Made by a program: the position numbers and the translations under genes
From: Savagea serpentis
GTDB taxonomy: Bacteria > Bacillota > Bacilli > Bacillales_A > Planococcaceae
Reading direction: 5' to 3'
Length of the DNA stretch: 64,000 nucleotides
NCBI RefSeq assembly: GCF_015351395.1
Contig: NZ_JADKPV010000001.1
Location: forward strand, 496,001 to 560,000
The notes under the pieces: model-generated
What the model saw: only the letters and a program-made list of their open reading frames with translations
What the model was told of the DNA's origin: nothing
The model's database searches: none
Part shown: positions 24,872 through 35,134 of the stretch, one piece after another
Layout of the letters: each line of letters begins with the position of its first letter
Position numbering within the stretch: position 1 is the first letter of the stretch

Positions 24872-26218
24872 TTGAAGAAAATTTTAATAGCCAATCGAGG
24901 CGAAATTGCGGTGCGCATTATTCGCGCTTGTAAAGAAATGAACATTGAAACTGTTGCTGTTTATTCGGAAGGGGATAAAGAAGCGCTCCATGTGGAACTA
25001 GCAGATGAAGCATACTGCATCGGCCCCACATTATCGAAGGACAGTTATTTGAATTTCTCGAATGTCATTAGCGTTGCAAAGCTGACAGACTGTGATGGCA
25101 TTCATCCAGGGTACGGATTTTTAGCAGAAAATGCCGCGTTCGCAGAGCTTTGTGAAGAAGTGAATATCGAATTTATCGGTCCGACATCTGAAGCAATTAA
25201 CTTAATGGGGACAAAAGATATCGCACGGGAAACGATGAAAAAAGCAGGAGTCCCAATTGTACCAGGTTCTACGGGGCTCGTCGCGGACGCGGAAGACGCA
25301 CTTGAAATTGCAGAGGAAATCGGTTTTCCTGTCATCATTAAAGCGACGGCAGGTGGCGGCGGACGTGGTATTCGTGTCGCGCGCAATAAAGAAGATTTGA
25401 TTAAAGGGATTCAGATTACTCAAAAAGAAGCGGAAGCAGCGTTCGGAAACCCAGGGCTTTATTTGGAAAAGTTTATCGAGACATTCCGTCACGTCGAAGT
25501 GCAAGTGCTTGCAGATAAACATGGAAATGTGATTCATTTAGGAGAGCGTGACTGCTCGATTCAACGCCGTATGCAAAAACTCATAGAGGAAGCACCTTCG
25601 CCAGCAATCGATGAGAAGCTTCGCGCGAAAATGGGAGAAGCGGCTGTGAAAGCTGCTGAAGCGGTCAACTACCGTGGAGCGGGCACAGTGGAATTCATTT
25701 TTGATCATATTGAACGTAAATTTTATTTCATGGAAATGAACACGCGTATTCAAGTAGAGCATCCTGTGACAGAAATGATCACAGGAGTGGATCTCATTAA
25801 AGAACAAATTCGCGTCGCATCAGGAGAAAAACTGCAATATAAACAAAAAGATATTCAGTTTAACGGCTGGTCCATCGAATGCCGAATTAATGCGGAAAAT
25901 GCAGCGAAAAACTTTATGCCGTCTCCTGGAAAAATTGAAATGTATATGCCACCAGGTGGATTTGGTGTCAGAGTTGACTCAGCCGTGTATAATGGATATA
26001 CAATCCCACCCTATTACGATTCGATGGTTGCGAAATTGATCGTCCATGCGAACACGCGAGAAGAAGCGATTGAACGCATGAAGCGCGCGCTCGATGAATT
26101 TTTAATCGAAGGCGTACACACGACAATTCCATTCCACTCGAAAGTGATGGAACATCCTGTCTTTAAATCGGGTGACTTCGATACGAAGTTTTTAGAGACA
26201 TATTCTGTTATGGAATAG
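24872..26218 (+). CDS. accC: Biotin carboxylase subunit of acetyl-CoA carboxylase
   Basis: The 448-residue protein starts at TTG 24872 with a strong aaggagg site. It shows [19 protein letters not shown], the ATP-grasp glycine loop [12 protein letters not shown], and [15 protein letters not shown] with catalytic residues. It carboxylates the biotin on AccB using ATP and bicarbonate. Length is usual. The following Asp23-family gene is 17 bases downstream, an arrangement shared with Bacillus accBC-yqhY. Confidence 0.96.
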   Translation: MKKILIANRGEIAVRIIRACKEMNIETVAVYSEGDKEALHVELADEAYCIGPTLSKDSYLNFSNVISVAKLTDCDGIHPGYGFLAENAAFAELCEEVNIEFIGPTSEAINLMGTKDIARETMKKAGVPIVPGSTGLVADAEDALEIAEEIGFPVIIKATAGGGGRGIRVARNKEDLIKGIQITQKEAEAAFGNPGLYLEKFIETFRHVEVQVLADKHGNVIHLGERDCSIQRRMQKLIEEAPSPAIDEKLRAKMGEAAVKAAEAVNYRGAGTVEFIFDHIERKFYFMEMNTRIQVEHPVTEMITGVDLIKEQIRVASGEKLQYKQKDIQFNGWSIECRINAENAAKNFMPSPGKIEMYMPPGGFGVRVDSAVYNGYTIPPYYDSMVAKLIVHANTREEAIERMKRALDEFLIEGVHTTIPFHSKVMEHPVFKSGDFDTKFLETYSVME

Positions 26219-26235
26219 TTGAAGGAGGAATTACG

Positions 26236-26625
26236 ATGGCAGAAAAAACGAATCCTTCGTTCGTTGGAAAAGGTCCAGCGCAAGGGGAAGAATTAGGACG
26301 TATTCATTTAGCTCCAGAAGTGCTTGAAGTCATTATCGGAATCGCAACAAATGAAGTAGAAGGCGTCGCGATGACGAAAGGAAACTTCGCAGATGATGTC
26401 GTTGAAAAGTTTGGTAAAACCGTTCATGGCAAAGGTGTCAAAACGGTGTGGCAAGATGACGAGCTCGCAATTGATATTTACTGCGTCATTGAGTATGGTT
26501 ATGTCGTTCCGAAAGTAGCGCAAGAAATTCAAGAACAAGTACGTCAAACAATCTATCATATGACATCACTAGAAACGAAAGAAGTGAATGTGCATATTAC
26601 AGGCATTCATTTTCCACAGCAATAA
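26236..26625 (+). CDS. yqhY: Asp23/Gls24 family protein (YqhY-like)
   Basis: The 129-residue acidic protein matches the Asp23 family: LGRIHLAPEVLEVIIGIA, then ATNEVEGVAMTKGNF, and IEYGYVVPKVAQEIQEQV with the conserved helix. In Bacillus subtilis YqhY is co-transcribed with accBC and its loss perturbs fatty acid synthesis, so a link to acetyl-CoA carboxylase control is likely. It sits 17 bases after accC behind gaaggagg and is probably in the same transcript. It ends before a 240-base gap. Confidence 0.9.
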   Translation: MAEKTNPSFVGKGPAQGEELGRIHLAPEVLEVIIGIATNEVEGVAMTKGNFADDVVEKFGKTVHGKGVKTVWQDDELAIDIYCVIEYGYVVPKVAQEIQEQVRQTIYHMTSLETKEVNVHITGIHFPQQ

Positions 26626-26758
26626 GTTTTCGCATGAAAGAGGTTAGGGCAGACAAAGAGCGATGGGTATAGATGATTAACATAGTCGTTTTACGACTGG
26701 AAGAGAAAAAGTGTAAACAACCGCTGGAATCTCTCGTTAACATGATCATCAATCCATG

Positions 26759-26792
26759 AAGAAGCTTCTTTTTTGTCCTAGCTTCTTTTTTT
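26759..26792 (+). terminator. Intrinsic terminator after yqhY
   Basis: AAGAAGCT (26759-26766) pairs with AGCTTCTT (26780-26787), followed by a T run to 26792. It separates the accBC-yqhY unit from nusB. The rest of the gap 26626-26868 holds only a small AGTCG/CGACT hairpin near 26685-26699 and no frame I would call. Confidence 0.55.
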
Positions 26793-26868
26793 ACTTTCAA
26801 GTAGGTGCAAACGCGTAAAATATGCTATGATTAACCCCGAGACATTGAAATAGTTAGGAGATAGTATA

Positions 26869-27243
26869 ATGAAACGACATGAAGCACGTGAAAAAGCGGT
26901 CCAAACTCTTTTTCAGCTAGATGAAACCGAAATTACTTTAGAAGAGGCGATTCCTTTTATCGTCGAAATCCCTCTCGATGAATTTTACGAACAACTTGTT
27001 AGAGGGACGGTTGCTTATAGAGAAGAGATTGACGCTTTAATAGCGGAACATTTAGAAAACTGGTCATTCGGACGTTTACCTAAAATTGAACGGACGATCT
27101 TACGTCTGGCAGTGTATGAAATGAACTACACGGAGGTTCCAGCGCGTGTTGTCGTAAACGAAGCGATTGAACTTTGCAAAACGTTCAGCGATGAAAAGTC
27201 AGGTAAATTCGTCAACGGCGTACTATCTAAAATGAATAAGTAA
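26869..27243 (+). CDS. nusB: Transcription antitermination factor NusB
   Basis: This 124-residue all-helical protein starts [18 protein letters not shown] and has the ending motifs [43 protein letters not shown] that define NusB. It pairs with NusE (S10) to bind boxA in rRNA leaders. It is slightly shorter than the E. coli protein, as in other Firmicutes. It starts an operon-like series nusB-folD-xseA-xseB-ispA. The ribosome site taggag lies 8 bases before the ATG. Confidence 0.95.
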   Translation: MKRHEAREKAVQTLFQLDETEITLEEAIPFIVEIPLDEFYEQLVRGTVAYREEIDALIAEHLENWSFGRLPKIERTILRLAVYEMNYTEVPARVVVNEAIELCKTFSDEKSGKFVNGVLSKMNK

Positions 27244-27256
27244 TGGAGTGAAGAAG

Positions 27257-28117
27257 ATGGTTGCACAATTAATCGACGGCAAAGGAATCGGTCAAACGAT
27301 TAAAGCAGAAATTGCAGAAGAAGTAAAAGAGCTCGTTAAACAAGGATGTAAACCTGGACTAGCAGTGATTTTAGTTGGGGATGATCCAGCGAGTGCTACA
27401 TATGTGAAAAATAAAGAGAAGGCGACGCTTGCAGCGGGCATGACTTCTCGTTTAATCCGTCTTTCAGCAGAAACGACGCAAGAAGAATTATTGTCACACG
27501 TTCGTCAGTTAAATGAAGATAATGATATTCATGGTATTTTAGTACAATTACCATTGCCAAAACATTTAGATGAAGATGAAGTCATCCGCACAATCACACC
27601 GGACAAAGATGTCGATGGATTCCATCCTATAAACGTTGGGAAGATGGTCATCGGTCAGCCGACTTATTTATCATGTACACCATATGGCATCATTGAATTA
27701 TTAGAGCGTACGAATGTTGAAATTGCAGGACGTCATGCAGTTGTCATTGGACGCAGTAATATTGTAGGAAAGCCGATGGGACAACTGTTATTACAGCGAG
27801 ATGCGACGGTTACCTATTGCCATTCACGCACTCCGAATTTAGCTGAAATGACGAAACAGGCAGATATCTTAGTCGTAGCGGTAGGACGCGCTAAAATGAT
27901 TGATGCATCTTACGTAAAAGAAGGTGCAGTCGTCATTGATGTCGGGATGAACCGTGATGAACAGGGGAAACTTTGTGGAGATGTCGACTTCGATTCTGTA
28001 AAAGAAGTGAGCAGTGCCATTACTCCTGTACCGGGTGGCGTAGGGCCGATGACGATTACGATGTTACTTAAAAACACGGTGCATAGCGCAAAGCGTGCAT
28101 GTGGCATCGAGCAGTAA
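27257..28117 (+). CDS. folD: Bifunctional methylene-THF dehydrogenase/cyclohydrolase
   Basis: The 286-residue enzyme interconverts methylene-, methenyl- and formyl-tetrahydrofolate. Motifs are [16 protein letters not shown] (with the catalytic Lys), [38 protein letters not shown] and the C-terminal [15 protein letters not shown]. The ATG at 27257 follows tggagtg at good spacing; an in-frame GTG at 27248 is too near. It lies 13 bases after nusB. Confidence 0.95.
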   Translation: MVAQLIDGKGIGQTIKAEIAEEVKELVKQGCKPGLAVILVGDDPASATYVKNKEKATLAAGMTSRLIRLSAETTQEELLSHVRQLNEDNDIHGILVQLPLPKHLDEDEVIRTITPDKDVDGFHPINVGKMVIGQPTYLSCTPYGIIELLERTNVEIAGRHAVVIGRSNIVGKPMGQLLLQRDATVTYCHSRTPNLAEMTKQADILVVAVGRAKMIDASYVKEGAVVIDVGMNRDEQGKLCGDVDFDSVKEVSSAITPVPGGVGPMTITMLLKNTVHSAKRACGIEQ

Positions 28118-28141
28118 TACGGAGCATAGAACATAATGGGG

Positions 28142-28174
28142 CGCTGTCTAATTCAATTAGACAGCGTTATCTTT
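28142..28174 (+). terminator. Hairpin between folD and xseA, likely terminator or attenuator
   Basis: CGCTGTCTAATT (28142-28153) pairs perfectly with AATTAGACAGCG (28155-28166) around one base, in practice a loop of about five. A TTATCTTTT tract follows. It would reduce read-through into xseA. Confidence 0.65.
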
Positions 28175-28191
28175 TGTAGAGGAGGAGTACG

Positions 28192-29538
28192 ATGACAGAA
28201 GAGAAGCGTTATTTAACCGTTACCGCATTGACGAAATATGTAGCCCGCAAATTTTCAGCCGATCCGCATTTGACAAAGTTGTCCGTTAGGGGCGAGTTAT
28301 CGAATATTACATTTCATTCCTCAGGTCATATTTATTGCACATTAAAAGATCAAGGGGCGCAAATTCGTGCCGTTATGTTCGCGAGACAAGCGCAACATGT
28401 AAAGTTTCGGCTAGAAGAAGGGATGCAAGTACTCATTGAAGGGTCGGTTCAAGTGTTCGAGCGCATGGGACAATACCAGCTCTATATCGAACATATTGAA
28501 CCGGATGGTATCGGCTCTCTCTACTTGAGATTTGAGCAATTAAAAGCAGATTTAGCGAAGGAAGGACTATTTGAGCAGAAGTGGAAATTACCTTTGCCTG
28601 CTTATCCACAAAAAATCGCAATCGTTACGGCGAAAACAGGTGCAGCGATTCGAGATATGTACACGACGATTCAGCGACGTTACCCGCTTGTGGAGCTTAC
28701 ACTTTACGAAGCGCTCGTGCAAGGCGAAAACGCAGCGCCATCAATTGTACGTGCTATTGAACGTGCAAATGAAGGAGAGTATGATGTACTGATTGTCGGG
28801 CGTGGTGGCGGCTCGATTGAAGACTTGTGGGCATTTAACGAAGAACGAGTAGCCCGCGCTATTTTTGAGTCGCGCATCCCTGTCATTAGTGCGGTCGGTC
28901 ACGAAACAGATACGACGATTGCTGATTATGTCGCAGATTTACGGGCACCCACTCCGACAGCAGCTGCTGAACTAGCAGTACCTTCTCGACTTGAATTACA
29001 AGAGCGTTTAAAGCAAACAGAATGGTCACTTACGCAATTGCTTCGTCATCAACTTCAACAAAGTAAAAAACGCTATGAACATATTAGACAGTCGTATGTC
29101 TTTCAACAAGCGGAGCGTTTGTATCGACCGCAAATCGAACATTATTTACAAGTAGAACGCGCACTGCATCAAGCCATGATTCAGACCGTTTCGATGAAAA
29201 GACAAAAGATGATTGAAGTGTCGCACGCTTTATCTCTTCAATCACCAAACAATAAATTAAGTGAAGCACGTCATCGTCATCGCTATGCGACAGAACGATT
29301 ACAGCGTACAATGACCGCTTCGCAAGAACAAAGACAAGACCGTTTGCTGCATCAAATTCGATTAATGCAGACATTGAACCCCCTCTCTATACTCGAGCGT
29401 GGATTTTCGGTAACATATGAAGAAGGAAATGTCGTGACGTCAGCTTCTCAAATCGAAGTGGGTGATTCGTTGAAAATTCAACTGAAAGACGGCTCGATTG
29501 AAGCGATAGTAAACGATGTGCAAAAGGAGGACATATGA
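28192..29538 (+). CDS. xseA: Exodeoxyribonuclease VII large subunit
   Basis: The 448-residue protein has an N-terminal OB fold (to about 100, with VRGELSNITFHSSGHIYCTLKD) and the core of ExoVII: VTAKTGAAIRDMYTTIQRRYP, then VGRGGGSIEDLWAFNEE and SAVGHETDTTIADYVADLRAPTPTAAAE. A long helical region follows at 270-400. With XseB it degrades single-stranded DNA. Its TGA overlaps the xseB ATG, which fixes coupling. Confidence 0.95.
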   Translation: MTEEKRYLTVTALTKYVARKFSADPHLTKLSVRGELSNITFHSSGHIYCTLKDQGAQIRAVMFARQAQHVKFRLEEGMQVLIEGSVQVFERMGQYQLYIEHIEPDGIGSLYLRFEQLKADLAKEGLFEQKWKLPLPAYPQKIAIVTAKTGAAIRDMYTTIQRRYPLVELTLYEALVQGENAAPSIVRAIERANEGEYDVLIVGRGGGSIEDLWAFNEERVARAIFESRIPVISAVGHETDTTIADYVADLRAPTPTAAAELAVPSRLELQERLKQTEWSLTQLLRHQLQQSKKRYEHIRQSYVFQQAERLYRPQIEHYLQVERALHQAMIQTVSMKRQKMIEVSHALSLQSPNNKLSEARHRHRYATERLQRTMTASQEQRQDRLLHQIRLMQTLNPLSILERGFSVTYEEGNVVTSASQIEVGDSLKIQLKDGSIEAIVNDVQKEDI

Positions 29539-29765
29539 TGACGAAATTAACATTTGAACAAGCGATGGAACAATTGGAAGAAATCGTTCAATTATTAGAA
29601 CGCGGAGAGGCTCCTTTAGAGCAGTCGATTGAGCTTTATAAAAAGGGCATGGAACTTTCAGCGCTTTGCAAAGGTCAATTAGAACGAGCAGAAAAACAAA
29701 TTATGACCGTCGTACAAGAAAATGGCGAACAGACGACATTGGAAAATGAGGAGAGTGTAGAATGA
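29535..29765 (+). CDS. xseB: Exodeoxyribonuclease VII small subunit
   Basis: The 76-residue helical protein has the XseB signature LTFEQAMEQLEEIVQLLERG, then LEQSIELYKKGMELS. It binds the XseA helical domain. The start ATG at 29535 or the next one at 29538 overlaps the xseA stop; aaaggagg lies just upstream. Its TAG overlaps the ATG of ispA (29762), so xseA-xseB-ispA are translationally linked. Confidence 0.93.
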   Translation: MMTKLTFEQAMEQLEEIVQLLERGEAPLEQSIELYKKGMELSALCKGQLERAEKQIMTVVQENGEQTTLENEESVE

Positions 29766-30649
29766 GCACATTACAAACTTTTATCGAGCGAGAATTGCCG
29801 AAAGTAGATGCTGCTCTTTATGCACTTCTTGACAACAGTGTGATGCCTGAAACTTTAAAAGAAAGTATGCGCTATTCGATTGAAGCGGGAGGGAAACGCG
29901 TTCGCCCATTGCTCGTTTTAGCGGTGATGGAAGATGCGTTAGGAGCGGATAATACGTTGGAAGAGCGCTATGCAATTGCAGCGGCGATTGAGCTCATTCA
30001 TACATACTCTCTCATTCACGATGATCTTCCTGCGATGGATGACGATGATTACCGACGAGGAAAATTAACAAATCATAAAAAGTTCGGTGAAGCGATGGCT
30101 ATATTAGCAGGCGATGCGATGCAGGCGATGGCTTTTCAAAGCATTGCAGAAGCATATGCTATACCGGCGGACATGCGTATCGAACTTGTGCAATTATTAG
30201 CGAGAGCAAGTGGTGCAGACGGCATGGTTGGCGGTCAAGTGTTAGACTTAGAAGGCGAGACGAGACAACTTTCATTAGAAGAACTGGAACATGTACACAT
30301 TCATAAAACAGGTGCACTTTTAACATATAGCATTGAAGCAGGTGCAATTTTGTCGCGTATGTGCGAATATGAAAGAAGCGAATTAAAACGTTATGCTCAC
30401 CATATCGGGTTAGCATTTCAAATTAAAGATGATATTTTAGATGTGACGAGCACAACGGAACAACTCGGTAAACCTGCAAATAGTGATGAAGCTTCAGAGA
30501 AATCAACGTATCCTGCGATACTTGGGTTAGCGCAATCGAAAGACCAAATGGAGTCGCATTATACACAAGCAATTGATGCGATTGCTTTTTTCCAGGAAGG
30601 GTCGCTGCTTCATCAATTTGCTCATTATATTATTGATCGGAATTTATAA
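29762..30649 (+). CDS. ispA: Farnesyl diphosphate synthase
   Basis: The 295-residue polyprenyl synthase has both aspartate-rich motifs: DDLPAMDDDDYRRG (first) and QIKDDILDVT (second), plus GGKRVRPLL for pyrophosphate binding. It condenses isopentenyl diphosphate to farnesyl diphosphate for quinone and wall carrier synthesis. Position between xseB and dxs matches Bacillus yqiD. It overlaps xseB by 4 bases. Confidence 0.93.
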   Translation: MSTLQTFIERELPKVDAALYALLDNSVMPETLKESMRYSIEAGGKRVRPLLVLAVMEDALGADNTLEERYAIAAAIELIHTYSLIHDDLPAMDDDDYRRGKLTNHKKFGEAMAILAGDAMQAMAFQSIAEAYAIPADMRIELVQLLARASGADGMVGGQVLDLEGETRQLSLEELEHVHIHKTGALLTYSIEAGAILSRMCEYERSELKRYAHHIGLAFQIKDDILDVTSTTEQLGKPANSDEASEKSTYPAILGLAQSKDQMESHYTQAIDAIAFFQEGSLLHQFAHYIIDRNL

Positions 30650-30663
30650 TAAGCGTTCCTGCA

Positions 30664-30691
30664 TTGTGTCCTTATCCTTTCCTGATATAAT
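30664..30691 (+). promoter_or_regulatory. Sigma-A-like promoter of dxs
   Basis: TTGTGT (30664-30669), a 16-base spacer and a perfect TATAAT (30686-30691) lie 39 bases before dxs, just beyond the end of ispA. Confidence 0.5.
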
Positions 30692-30729
30692 GAACATAGT
30701 ATTTGCAAGGAATCAATTTATGAAGGTGT

Positions 30730-32640
30730 GTGATAGCGGTGGATATTTCTCAATTTAACGATCCATCTAAGTTGAAGGCGCTCAATTATGAACAATTAGG
30801 AGAAGTAGCGCAAACGATTCGACAATTTTTAATTGAAAAATGTTCGTTAACAGGCGGTCACATCGGTCCGAACCTTGGTGTGGTCGAGTTGACGATTATG
30901 TTGCATAAATTATTCGACAGTCCGCAAGATAAATTTATTTGGGATGTCGGGCATCAAGCATATGTCCATAAAATTTTAACGGGACGTGCCGATCAATTCG
31001 ATACGTTGCGTCAATATAAAGGATTAAGCGGGTTTCCGAAACGCGCGGAATCAGCGCATGACGTATGGGAGACAGGGCACAGTTCCACTTCGCTCTCTGC
31101 CGCGATGGGTATGGCAGCCGCTCGCGATATTCGCGGGGAGAAAAACTACGTCATTCCAATCATTGGAGACGGTGCATTAACAGGCGGTATGGCGCTGGAA
31201 GCACTCAATCATATCGGACATGAAAAGACGAATATGATTGTCATTTTAAATGATAATGAAATGTCCATCGCACCGAACGTTGGCGCGATGCATACGATGC
31301 TTGGAAGACTTCGTGCGAGTGGAAAATACAATACTGCAAAAGACGAATTAGAATATATTATGCGTAAAATCCCAGCAATTGGCGGACATTTAGCCGACGC
31401 TGCGGAAAAATTGAAAGATAGCTTAAAATATATGGTCGTTTCGGGCATGTTTTTCGAAGAACTCGGATTTACGTATCTCGGTCCAATCGATGGTCATGAT
31501 TATGAAGAGCTTGAAAAAACGTTAACCTATGCAAAAAAGGTAGACGGTCCGACACTCGTTCATGTCGTGACGAAAAAAGGAAAAGGATACAAACCCGCTG
31601 AAAATGATAAAATTGGAACTTGGCATGGAACAGGTCCATATAAAATTGAAACGGGTGACTTCGTAAAGTCTCCAGCGAAAGGTCCAGGCTGGAGCGCACT
31701 AATTGCGGATACCGTTCAAAAAATCGCAGAAGAAGACCGACGTGTCGTCGCAATTACACCTGCTATGCCTGTTGGATCTAAACTAGAAAAATTTGCGAAG
31801 CGTTTTCCAGATCGTTTTTACGATGTTGGAATTGCCGAACAACACGCGGTGACGATGGCAGGAGGACTCGCAGCGGATGGGATGAAACCGTTTGTCGCTA
31901 TCTATTCAACATTTTTACAACGTGCGTATGATCAAGTGCTTCATGATGTAACCCGCCAAAAATTAAATGTCTTTTTCGGCATTGATCGAGCGGGTCTTGT
32001 CGGAGCAGACGGTGAAACGCATCACGGCGTATTCGATATCGCATTTTTACGTCATTTACCAAATATCGTTATCATGCAACCGAAAGATGAAAACGAGGGA
32101 CAACATATGGTGAAAACAGCCTTAACGTACGACGACGGGCCCATTGCACTTCGTTTCCCAAGAGGAAATGGAGTCGGCGTAAAGATGGATGAAGTGTTAC
32201 AATCATTACCGATCGGTTCTTGGGAAGTGTTAGAACGTGGCCAGGATGTTACCATTTTAACATTTGGTACGATGATTCCTGTCGCTTTAGAAGCTTCACG
32301 TCTTGCTTTCCAGCGCCGTGGTATTTCAGTAGAAGTTGTGAATGCACGCTTCATTAAACCGATGGACGAGCGTATGCTAGCGGACATTCGTGACGCAGGT
32401 AAGACGATCATCACTTTGGAAGAAGGCGTCATTGCAGGCGGATTCGGAAGTGGTGTGCTTGAGTGGTATCATGCGAATGCAATCGTCCAAGAAGATGTCC
32501 CACAAGTGAAAGTGCTCGGCATACCAGATGAATATGTCGAACACGGTTCGGTGGACGAACTATTAAATGAAATTCATTTGACAGCAGAAGATGTTGCACA
32601 AGTAATCATTGAGCTAAACGAAGATGAAGAAGCACGATAA
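30730..32640 (+). CDS. dxs: 1-deoxy-D-xylulose-5-phosphate synthase
   Basis: The 636-residue thiamin-diphosphate enzyme makes DXP from pyruvate and glyceraldehyde-3-phosphate, feeding isoprenoids and also thiamin thiazole. Motifs include [25 protein letters not shown], the TPP motif IGDGALTGG with [11 protein letters not shown], and the transketolase [15 protein letters not shown] and [14 protein letters not shown]. Two GTG starts are possible, 30730 and 30739; spacing from gaagg favours 30739 but is not decisive. In Bacillus a tlyA/yqxC gene follows; here argR comes next. Confidence 0.95.
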   Translation: MIAVDISQFNDPSKLKALNYEQLGEVAQTIRQFLIEKCSLTGGHIGPNLGVVELTIMLHKLFDSPQDKFIWDVGHQAYVHKILTGRADQFDTLRQYKGLSGFPKRAESAHDVWETGHSSTSLSAAMGMAAARDIRGEKNYVIPIIGDGALTGGMALEALNHIGHEKTNMIVILNDNEMSIAPNVGAMHTMLGRLRASGKYNTAKDELEYIMRKIPAIGGHLADAAEKLKDSLKYMVVSGMFFEELGFTYLGPIDGHDYEELEKTLTYAKKVDGPTLVHVVTKKGKGYKPAENDKIGTWHGTGPYKIETGDFVKSPAKGPGWSALIADTVQKIAEEDRRVVAITPAMPVGSKLEKFAKRFPDRFYDVGIAEQHAVTMAGGLAADGMKPFVAIYSTFLQRAYDQVLHDVTRQKLNVFFGIDRAGLVGADGETHHGVFDIAFLRHLPNIVIMQPKDENEGQHMVKTALTYDDGPIALRFPRGNGVGVKMDEVLQSLPIGSWEVLERGQDVTILTFGTMIPVALEASRLAFQRRGISVEVVNARFIKPMDERMLADIRDAGKTIITLEEGVIAGGFGSGVLEWYHANAIVQEDVPQVKVLGIPDEYVEHGSVDELLNEIHLTAEDVAQVIIELNEDEEAR

Positions 32641-32648
32641 TTAAATGG

Positions 32649-32677
32649 GAAAGCGCGCCTTGAGCGTGCTTTCTTTA
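32649..32677 (+). terminator. Intrinsic terminator after dxs
   Basis: A 10-bp stem (32649-32658 with 32664-32673, one G-U) with a 5-nt loop and a short T-rich tail lies 8 bases after the dxs stop. Confidence 0.75.
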
Positions 32678-32687
32678 TGTGAAAAAA

Positions 32688-32716
32688 CTATACATTCGAT
32701 GTATAATTATGTATAG
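32688..32716 (+). promoter_or_regulatory. Candidate ArgR operator (ARG boxes) upstream of argR
   Basis: CTATACAT at 32688-32695 and ATGTATAG at 32709-32716 form an inverted repeat, and a middle half-site ATGTAT lies at 32699-32704. TGTATAATTATGTA (32700-32713) is close to the ARG box pattern TGNATWWWWATNCA. Autoregulation of argR is common, which supports the reading. Confidence 0.5.
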
Positions 32717-32812
32717 TACACGTTAGTTAGAAAAATAAAAAATATGAATACCTATCACTTTCAGACAAAGTGAATGTGCTAATCGAATGAAAAAGAAATG
32801 GAGTGACCATCA

Positions 32813-33265
32813 ATGAATAAAGGCCAACGCCATATTCGTATTCGTGATATTATCGCGAACAATGAAATTGAAACACAAGACCAACTCGTCGCACAATTGA
32901 AAGCTTCAGGAGTCGAAGTAACCCAAGCGACGATTTCACGCGATATTAAGGAGTTACATTTAATTAAAGTCCCACTTCCAGATGGACGATATAAATATAG
33001 TTTGCCGACAGTACAAAAATACAATACGGAAGAAAAATTGAGTCGGATGCTTGGAGACGCCTTTATTAGTATTGATAGTGCAAGTCACTTTATCATTTTA
33101 AAAACATTGCCAGGTAACGCACAAGCAGTAGGATCGCTTGTCGACAATCTCGGATGGGATGAGCAACTGCTTGGAACGATTTGTGGCGATGATACATGCC
33201 TGCTCATTTGCCGAGATGCAAGCGAGACAGAAAGTGTCAAAAATCAAATTTTAGCATTATTGTAA
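32813..33265 (+). CDS. argR: Arginine repressor ArgR/AhrC
   Basis: The 150-residue regulator has an N-terminal winged helix ([21 protein letters not shown], then [18 protein letters not shown]) and a C-terminal arginine-binding oligomer domain with [16 protein letters not shown] and [13 protein letters not shown], the latter carrying the Asp pair that contacts arginine. It represses arginine synthesis and activates catabolism. The order before recN is conserved across Bacillales. Candidate operators lie about 100 bases upstream. Confidence 0.95.
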   Translation: MNKGQRHIRIRDIIANNEIETQDQLVAQLKASGVEVTQATISRDIKELHLIKVPLPDGRYKYSLPTVQKYNTEEKLSRMLGDAFISIDSASHFIILKTLPGNAQAVGSLVDNLGWDEQLLGTICGDDTCLLICRDASETESVKNQILALL

Positions 33266-33286
33266 CAATAGAAAAGAGGTTGAGCG

Positions 33287-34999
33287 ATGTTAGCGGAATT
33301 ATCGATACGAAACTTTGCGATCATTGAACAATTAACGGTATCTTTTAATGGCGGATTGACAGTGCTTACTGGTGAAACAGGAGCGGGAAAATCCATCATC
33401 ATCGATGCCGTTCAGCTCTTAGCGGGTGGTCGAGCATCGACCCATTTTATTCGATTTGGAGCAGAGCGGGCAGAGATTGAAGGATTGTTTTATATTCCTC
33501 CTCATGAACAGTTAAAAGAGTTACTTCGAACATTTGGCATTGAAGCTGAGGATGAATTAATTATTCGACGCGAGCTGAATCGTAACGGGAAAACGACGAC
33601 GCGCATAAATGGCAAACTCGTCACAATCGCAATTTTGCGAGAAGTGACGAGTTTCCTCATCGACATTCACGGACAACATGAAAACCAAGAGCTCATGCAA
33701 GAGAAATATCATATCGTCTTACTCGACCAATTCGCGGGAGAGTCTTTTCACGATGCATTAGCGCATTACAGTACGACCTATGAGCGCTATATGAAATTGA
33801 AGCAGACGATTGCCCGAGCGATTGAAGACGAGCAATTAATTGCGCAACATATCGATTTGTATTCATTTCAATTAAAAGAGATTGATGAAGCTGAATTGCA
33901 AGTTGATGAAGACATCGAGTTAGAGAATGAAAAAATGAAGCTTGATCATTACAATCGCTTATACGAACGTCTAAATTTAGCGTATGAAGCATTAAATGGA
34001 GAATCGAAAGGGCTCGACTACGTCGGTTCAGCGATGAGCGATTTAGAAGATGCAATGTCGGTCGACACCGAATTACAACCGTTATGCGAAACGATATCTT
34101 CAAGCTTTTACAGCTTGCAAGATGCGGTTCATACGTTGCGTCAAAAAATTGACGAAATGGAATACGATCCAGCACGTGTAGAATATGTGGAGAGTCGTCT
34201 TGCTTTACTTGCTAATTTAAAGCGAAAGTATGGACAGACCGTAGAAGAAATTTTGTTATATCGAGAAACGATTGAAGAAAAGTTAAATGAATTGCTCCAC
34301 CGGGATGAAGTTGCCCTCGCTCAACAAGAAATGCTAGAGCAACTCGAAGCAGACTTGCAAATAGAAGCTGAGGAATTATCATTTAAACGTAAAAAAGTCG
34401 CAAAAAAATTAGAAAAAGCTATTATCGAACAATTGTCTGATTTGCACATGGCGAAAGCAAATTTCGTCGTCTCGATTGAAAGAAAAGACCATCAAACATT
34501 TGATCAGTACGGATATGACGACGTGCAATTTTTAATTTCAACAAATGTTGGAGAGCCACTCCAGCCATTGATTAAAGTAGCATCAGGTGGAGAGATTTCA
34601 CGGATGATGTTAGCGCTCAAAACCGTATTTTCTGAGCATCGTGGTATCACCTCTATTATTTTTGATGAGGTGGATACAGGAGTAAGTGGACGAGTGGCGC
34701 AGTCGATCGCAGAAAAAATTGCGATGATTGGTGCTCATTCTCAAGTGCTCTGCATTTCGCATTTACCACAAGTAGCAGCGATGGCGGACTATCACTATTT
34801 CATAGCTAAAGCTGTTTCCGGCGAACGGACGACGACGACGATTGCACCGCTTGCGGAAGCAGAACGGACCGAAGAATTATCCCGCATGTTATCTGGGGCA
34901 GAAATTACTCCGCTTTCTTTAAAAGCAGCGAATGAACTTTTACAATTGGCAGAGAGACGAAAGTCACAAATTGCAAATAAAGAGGGAAATTCGTTATAA
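33287..34999 (+). CDS. recN: DNA repair protein RecN
   Basis: The 570-residue SMC-like ATPase has the Walker A GETGAGKS (29-36) near the N terminus, a long central coiled coil (about 160-390), and the C-terminal VASGGEISRMMLALK signature and Walker B TSIIFDEVDTGVSG, with the HLPQVAAMADYH tail. It acts in double-strand break repair. It is 21 bases after argR with agaggttg as ribosome site. In spore-formers spoIVB and spo0A follow; they are not found here. Confidence 0.95.
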   Translation: MLAELSIRNFAIIEQLTVSFNGGLTVLTGETGAGKSIIIDAVQLLAGGRASTHFIRFGAERAEIEGLFYIPPHEQLKELLRTFGIEAEDELIIRRELNRNGKTTTRINGKLVTIAILREVTSFLIDIHGQHENQELMQEKYHIVLLDQFAGESFHDALAHYSTTYERYMKLKQTIARAIEDEQLIAQHIDLYSFQLKEIDEAELQVDEDIELENEKMKLDHYNRLYERLNLAYEALNGESKGLDYVGSAMSDLEDAMSVDTELQPLCETISSSFYSLQDAVHTLRQKIDEMEYDPARVEYVESRLALLANLKRKYGQTVEEILLYRETIEEKLNELLHRDEVALAQQEMLEQLEADLQIEAEELSFKRKKVAKKLEKAIIEQLSDLHMAKANFVVSIERKDHQTFDQYGYDDVQFLISTNVGEPLQPLIKVASGGEISRMMLALKTVFSEHRGITSIIFDEVDTGVSGRVAQSIAEKIAMIGAHSQVLCISHLPQVAAMADYHYFIAKAVSGERTTTTIAPLAEAERTEELSRMLSGAEITPLSLKAANELLQLAERRKSQIANKEGNSL

Positions 35000-35134
35000 A
35001 ATGATTGGAAAGTAGTATTGTTTGTTAAGTTCATGAATTGAGATAATAAAAACGAAGAGATGTAAATTAAGTCATTGGCACTACGAGTGGTCATAATGAC
35101 CTTTGAATATCGTCTATTGTAAGGAGGGCTTGAT

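Noticed and set aside
26626-26868. A hidden small gene between yqhY and nusB
   Set aside because: No frame with a ribosome site; only a weak hairpin and a terminator are seen.
30573-30758. A 61-codon frame across the ispA-dxs junction
   Set aside because: It overlaps the end of ispA and the dxs promoter out of frame, with no ribosome site.
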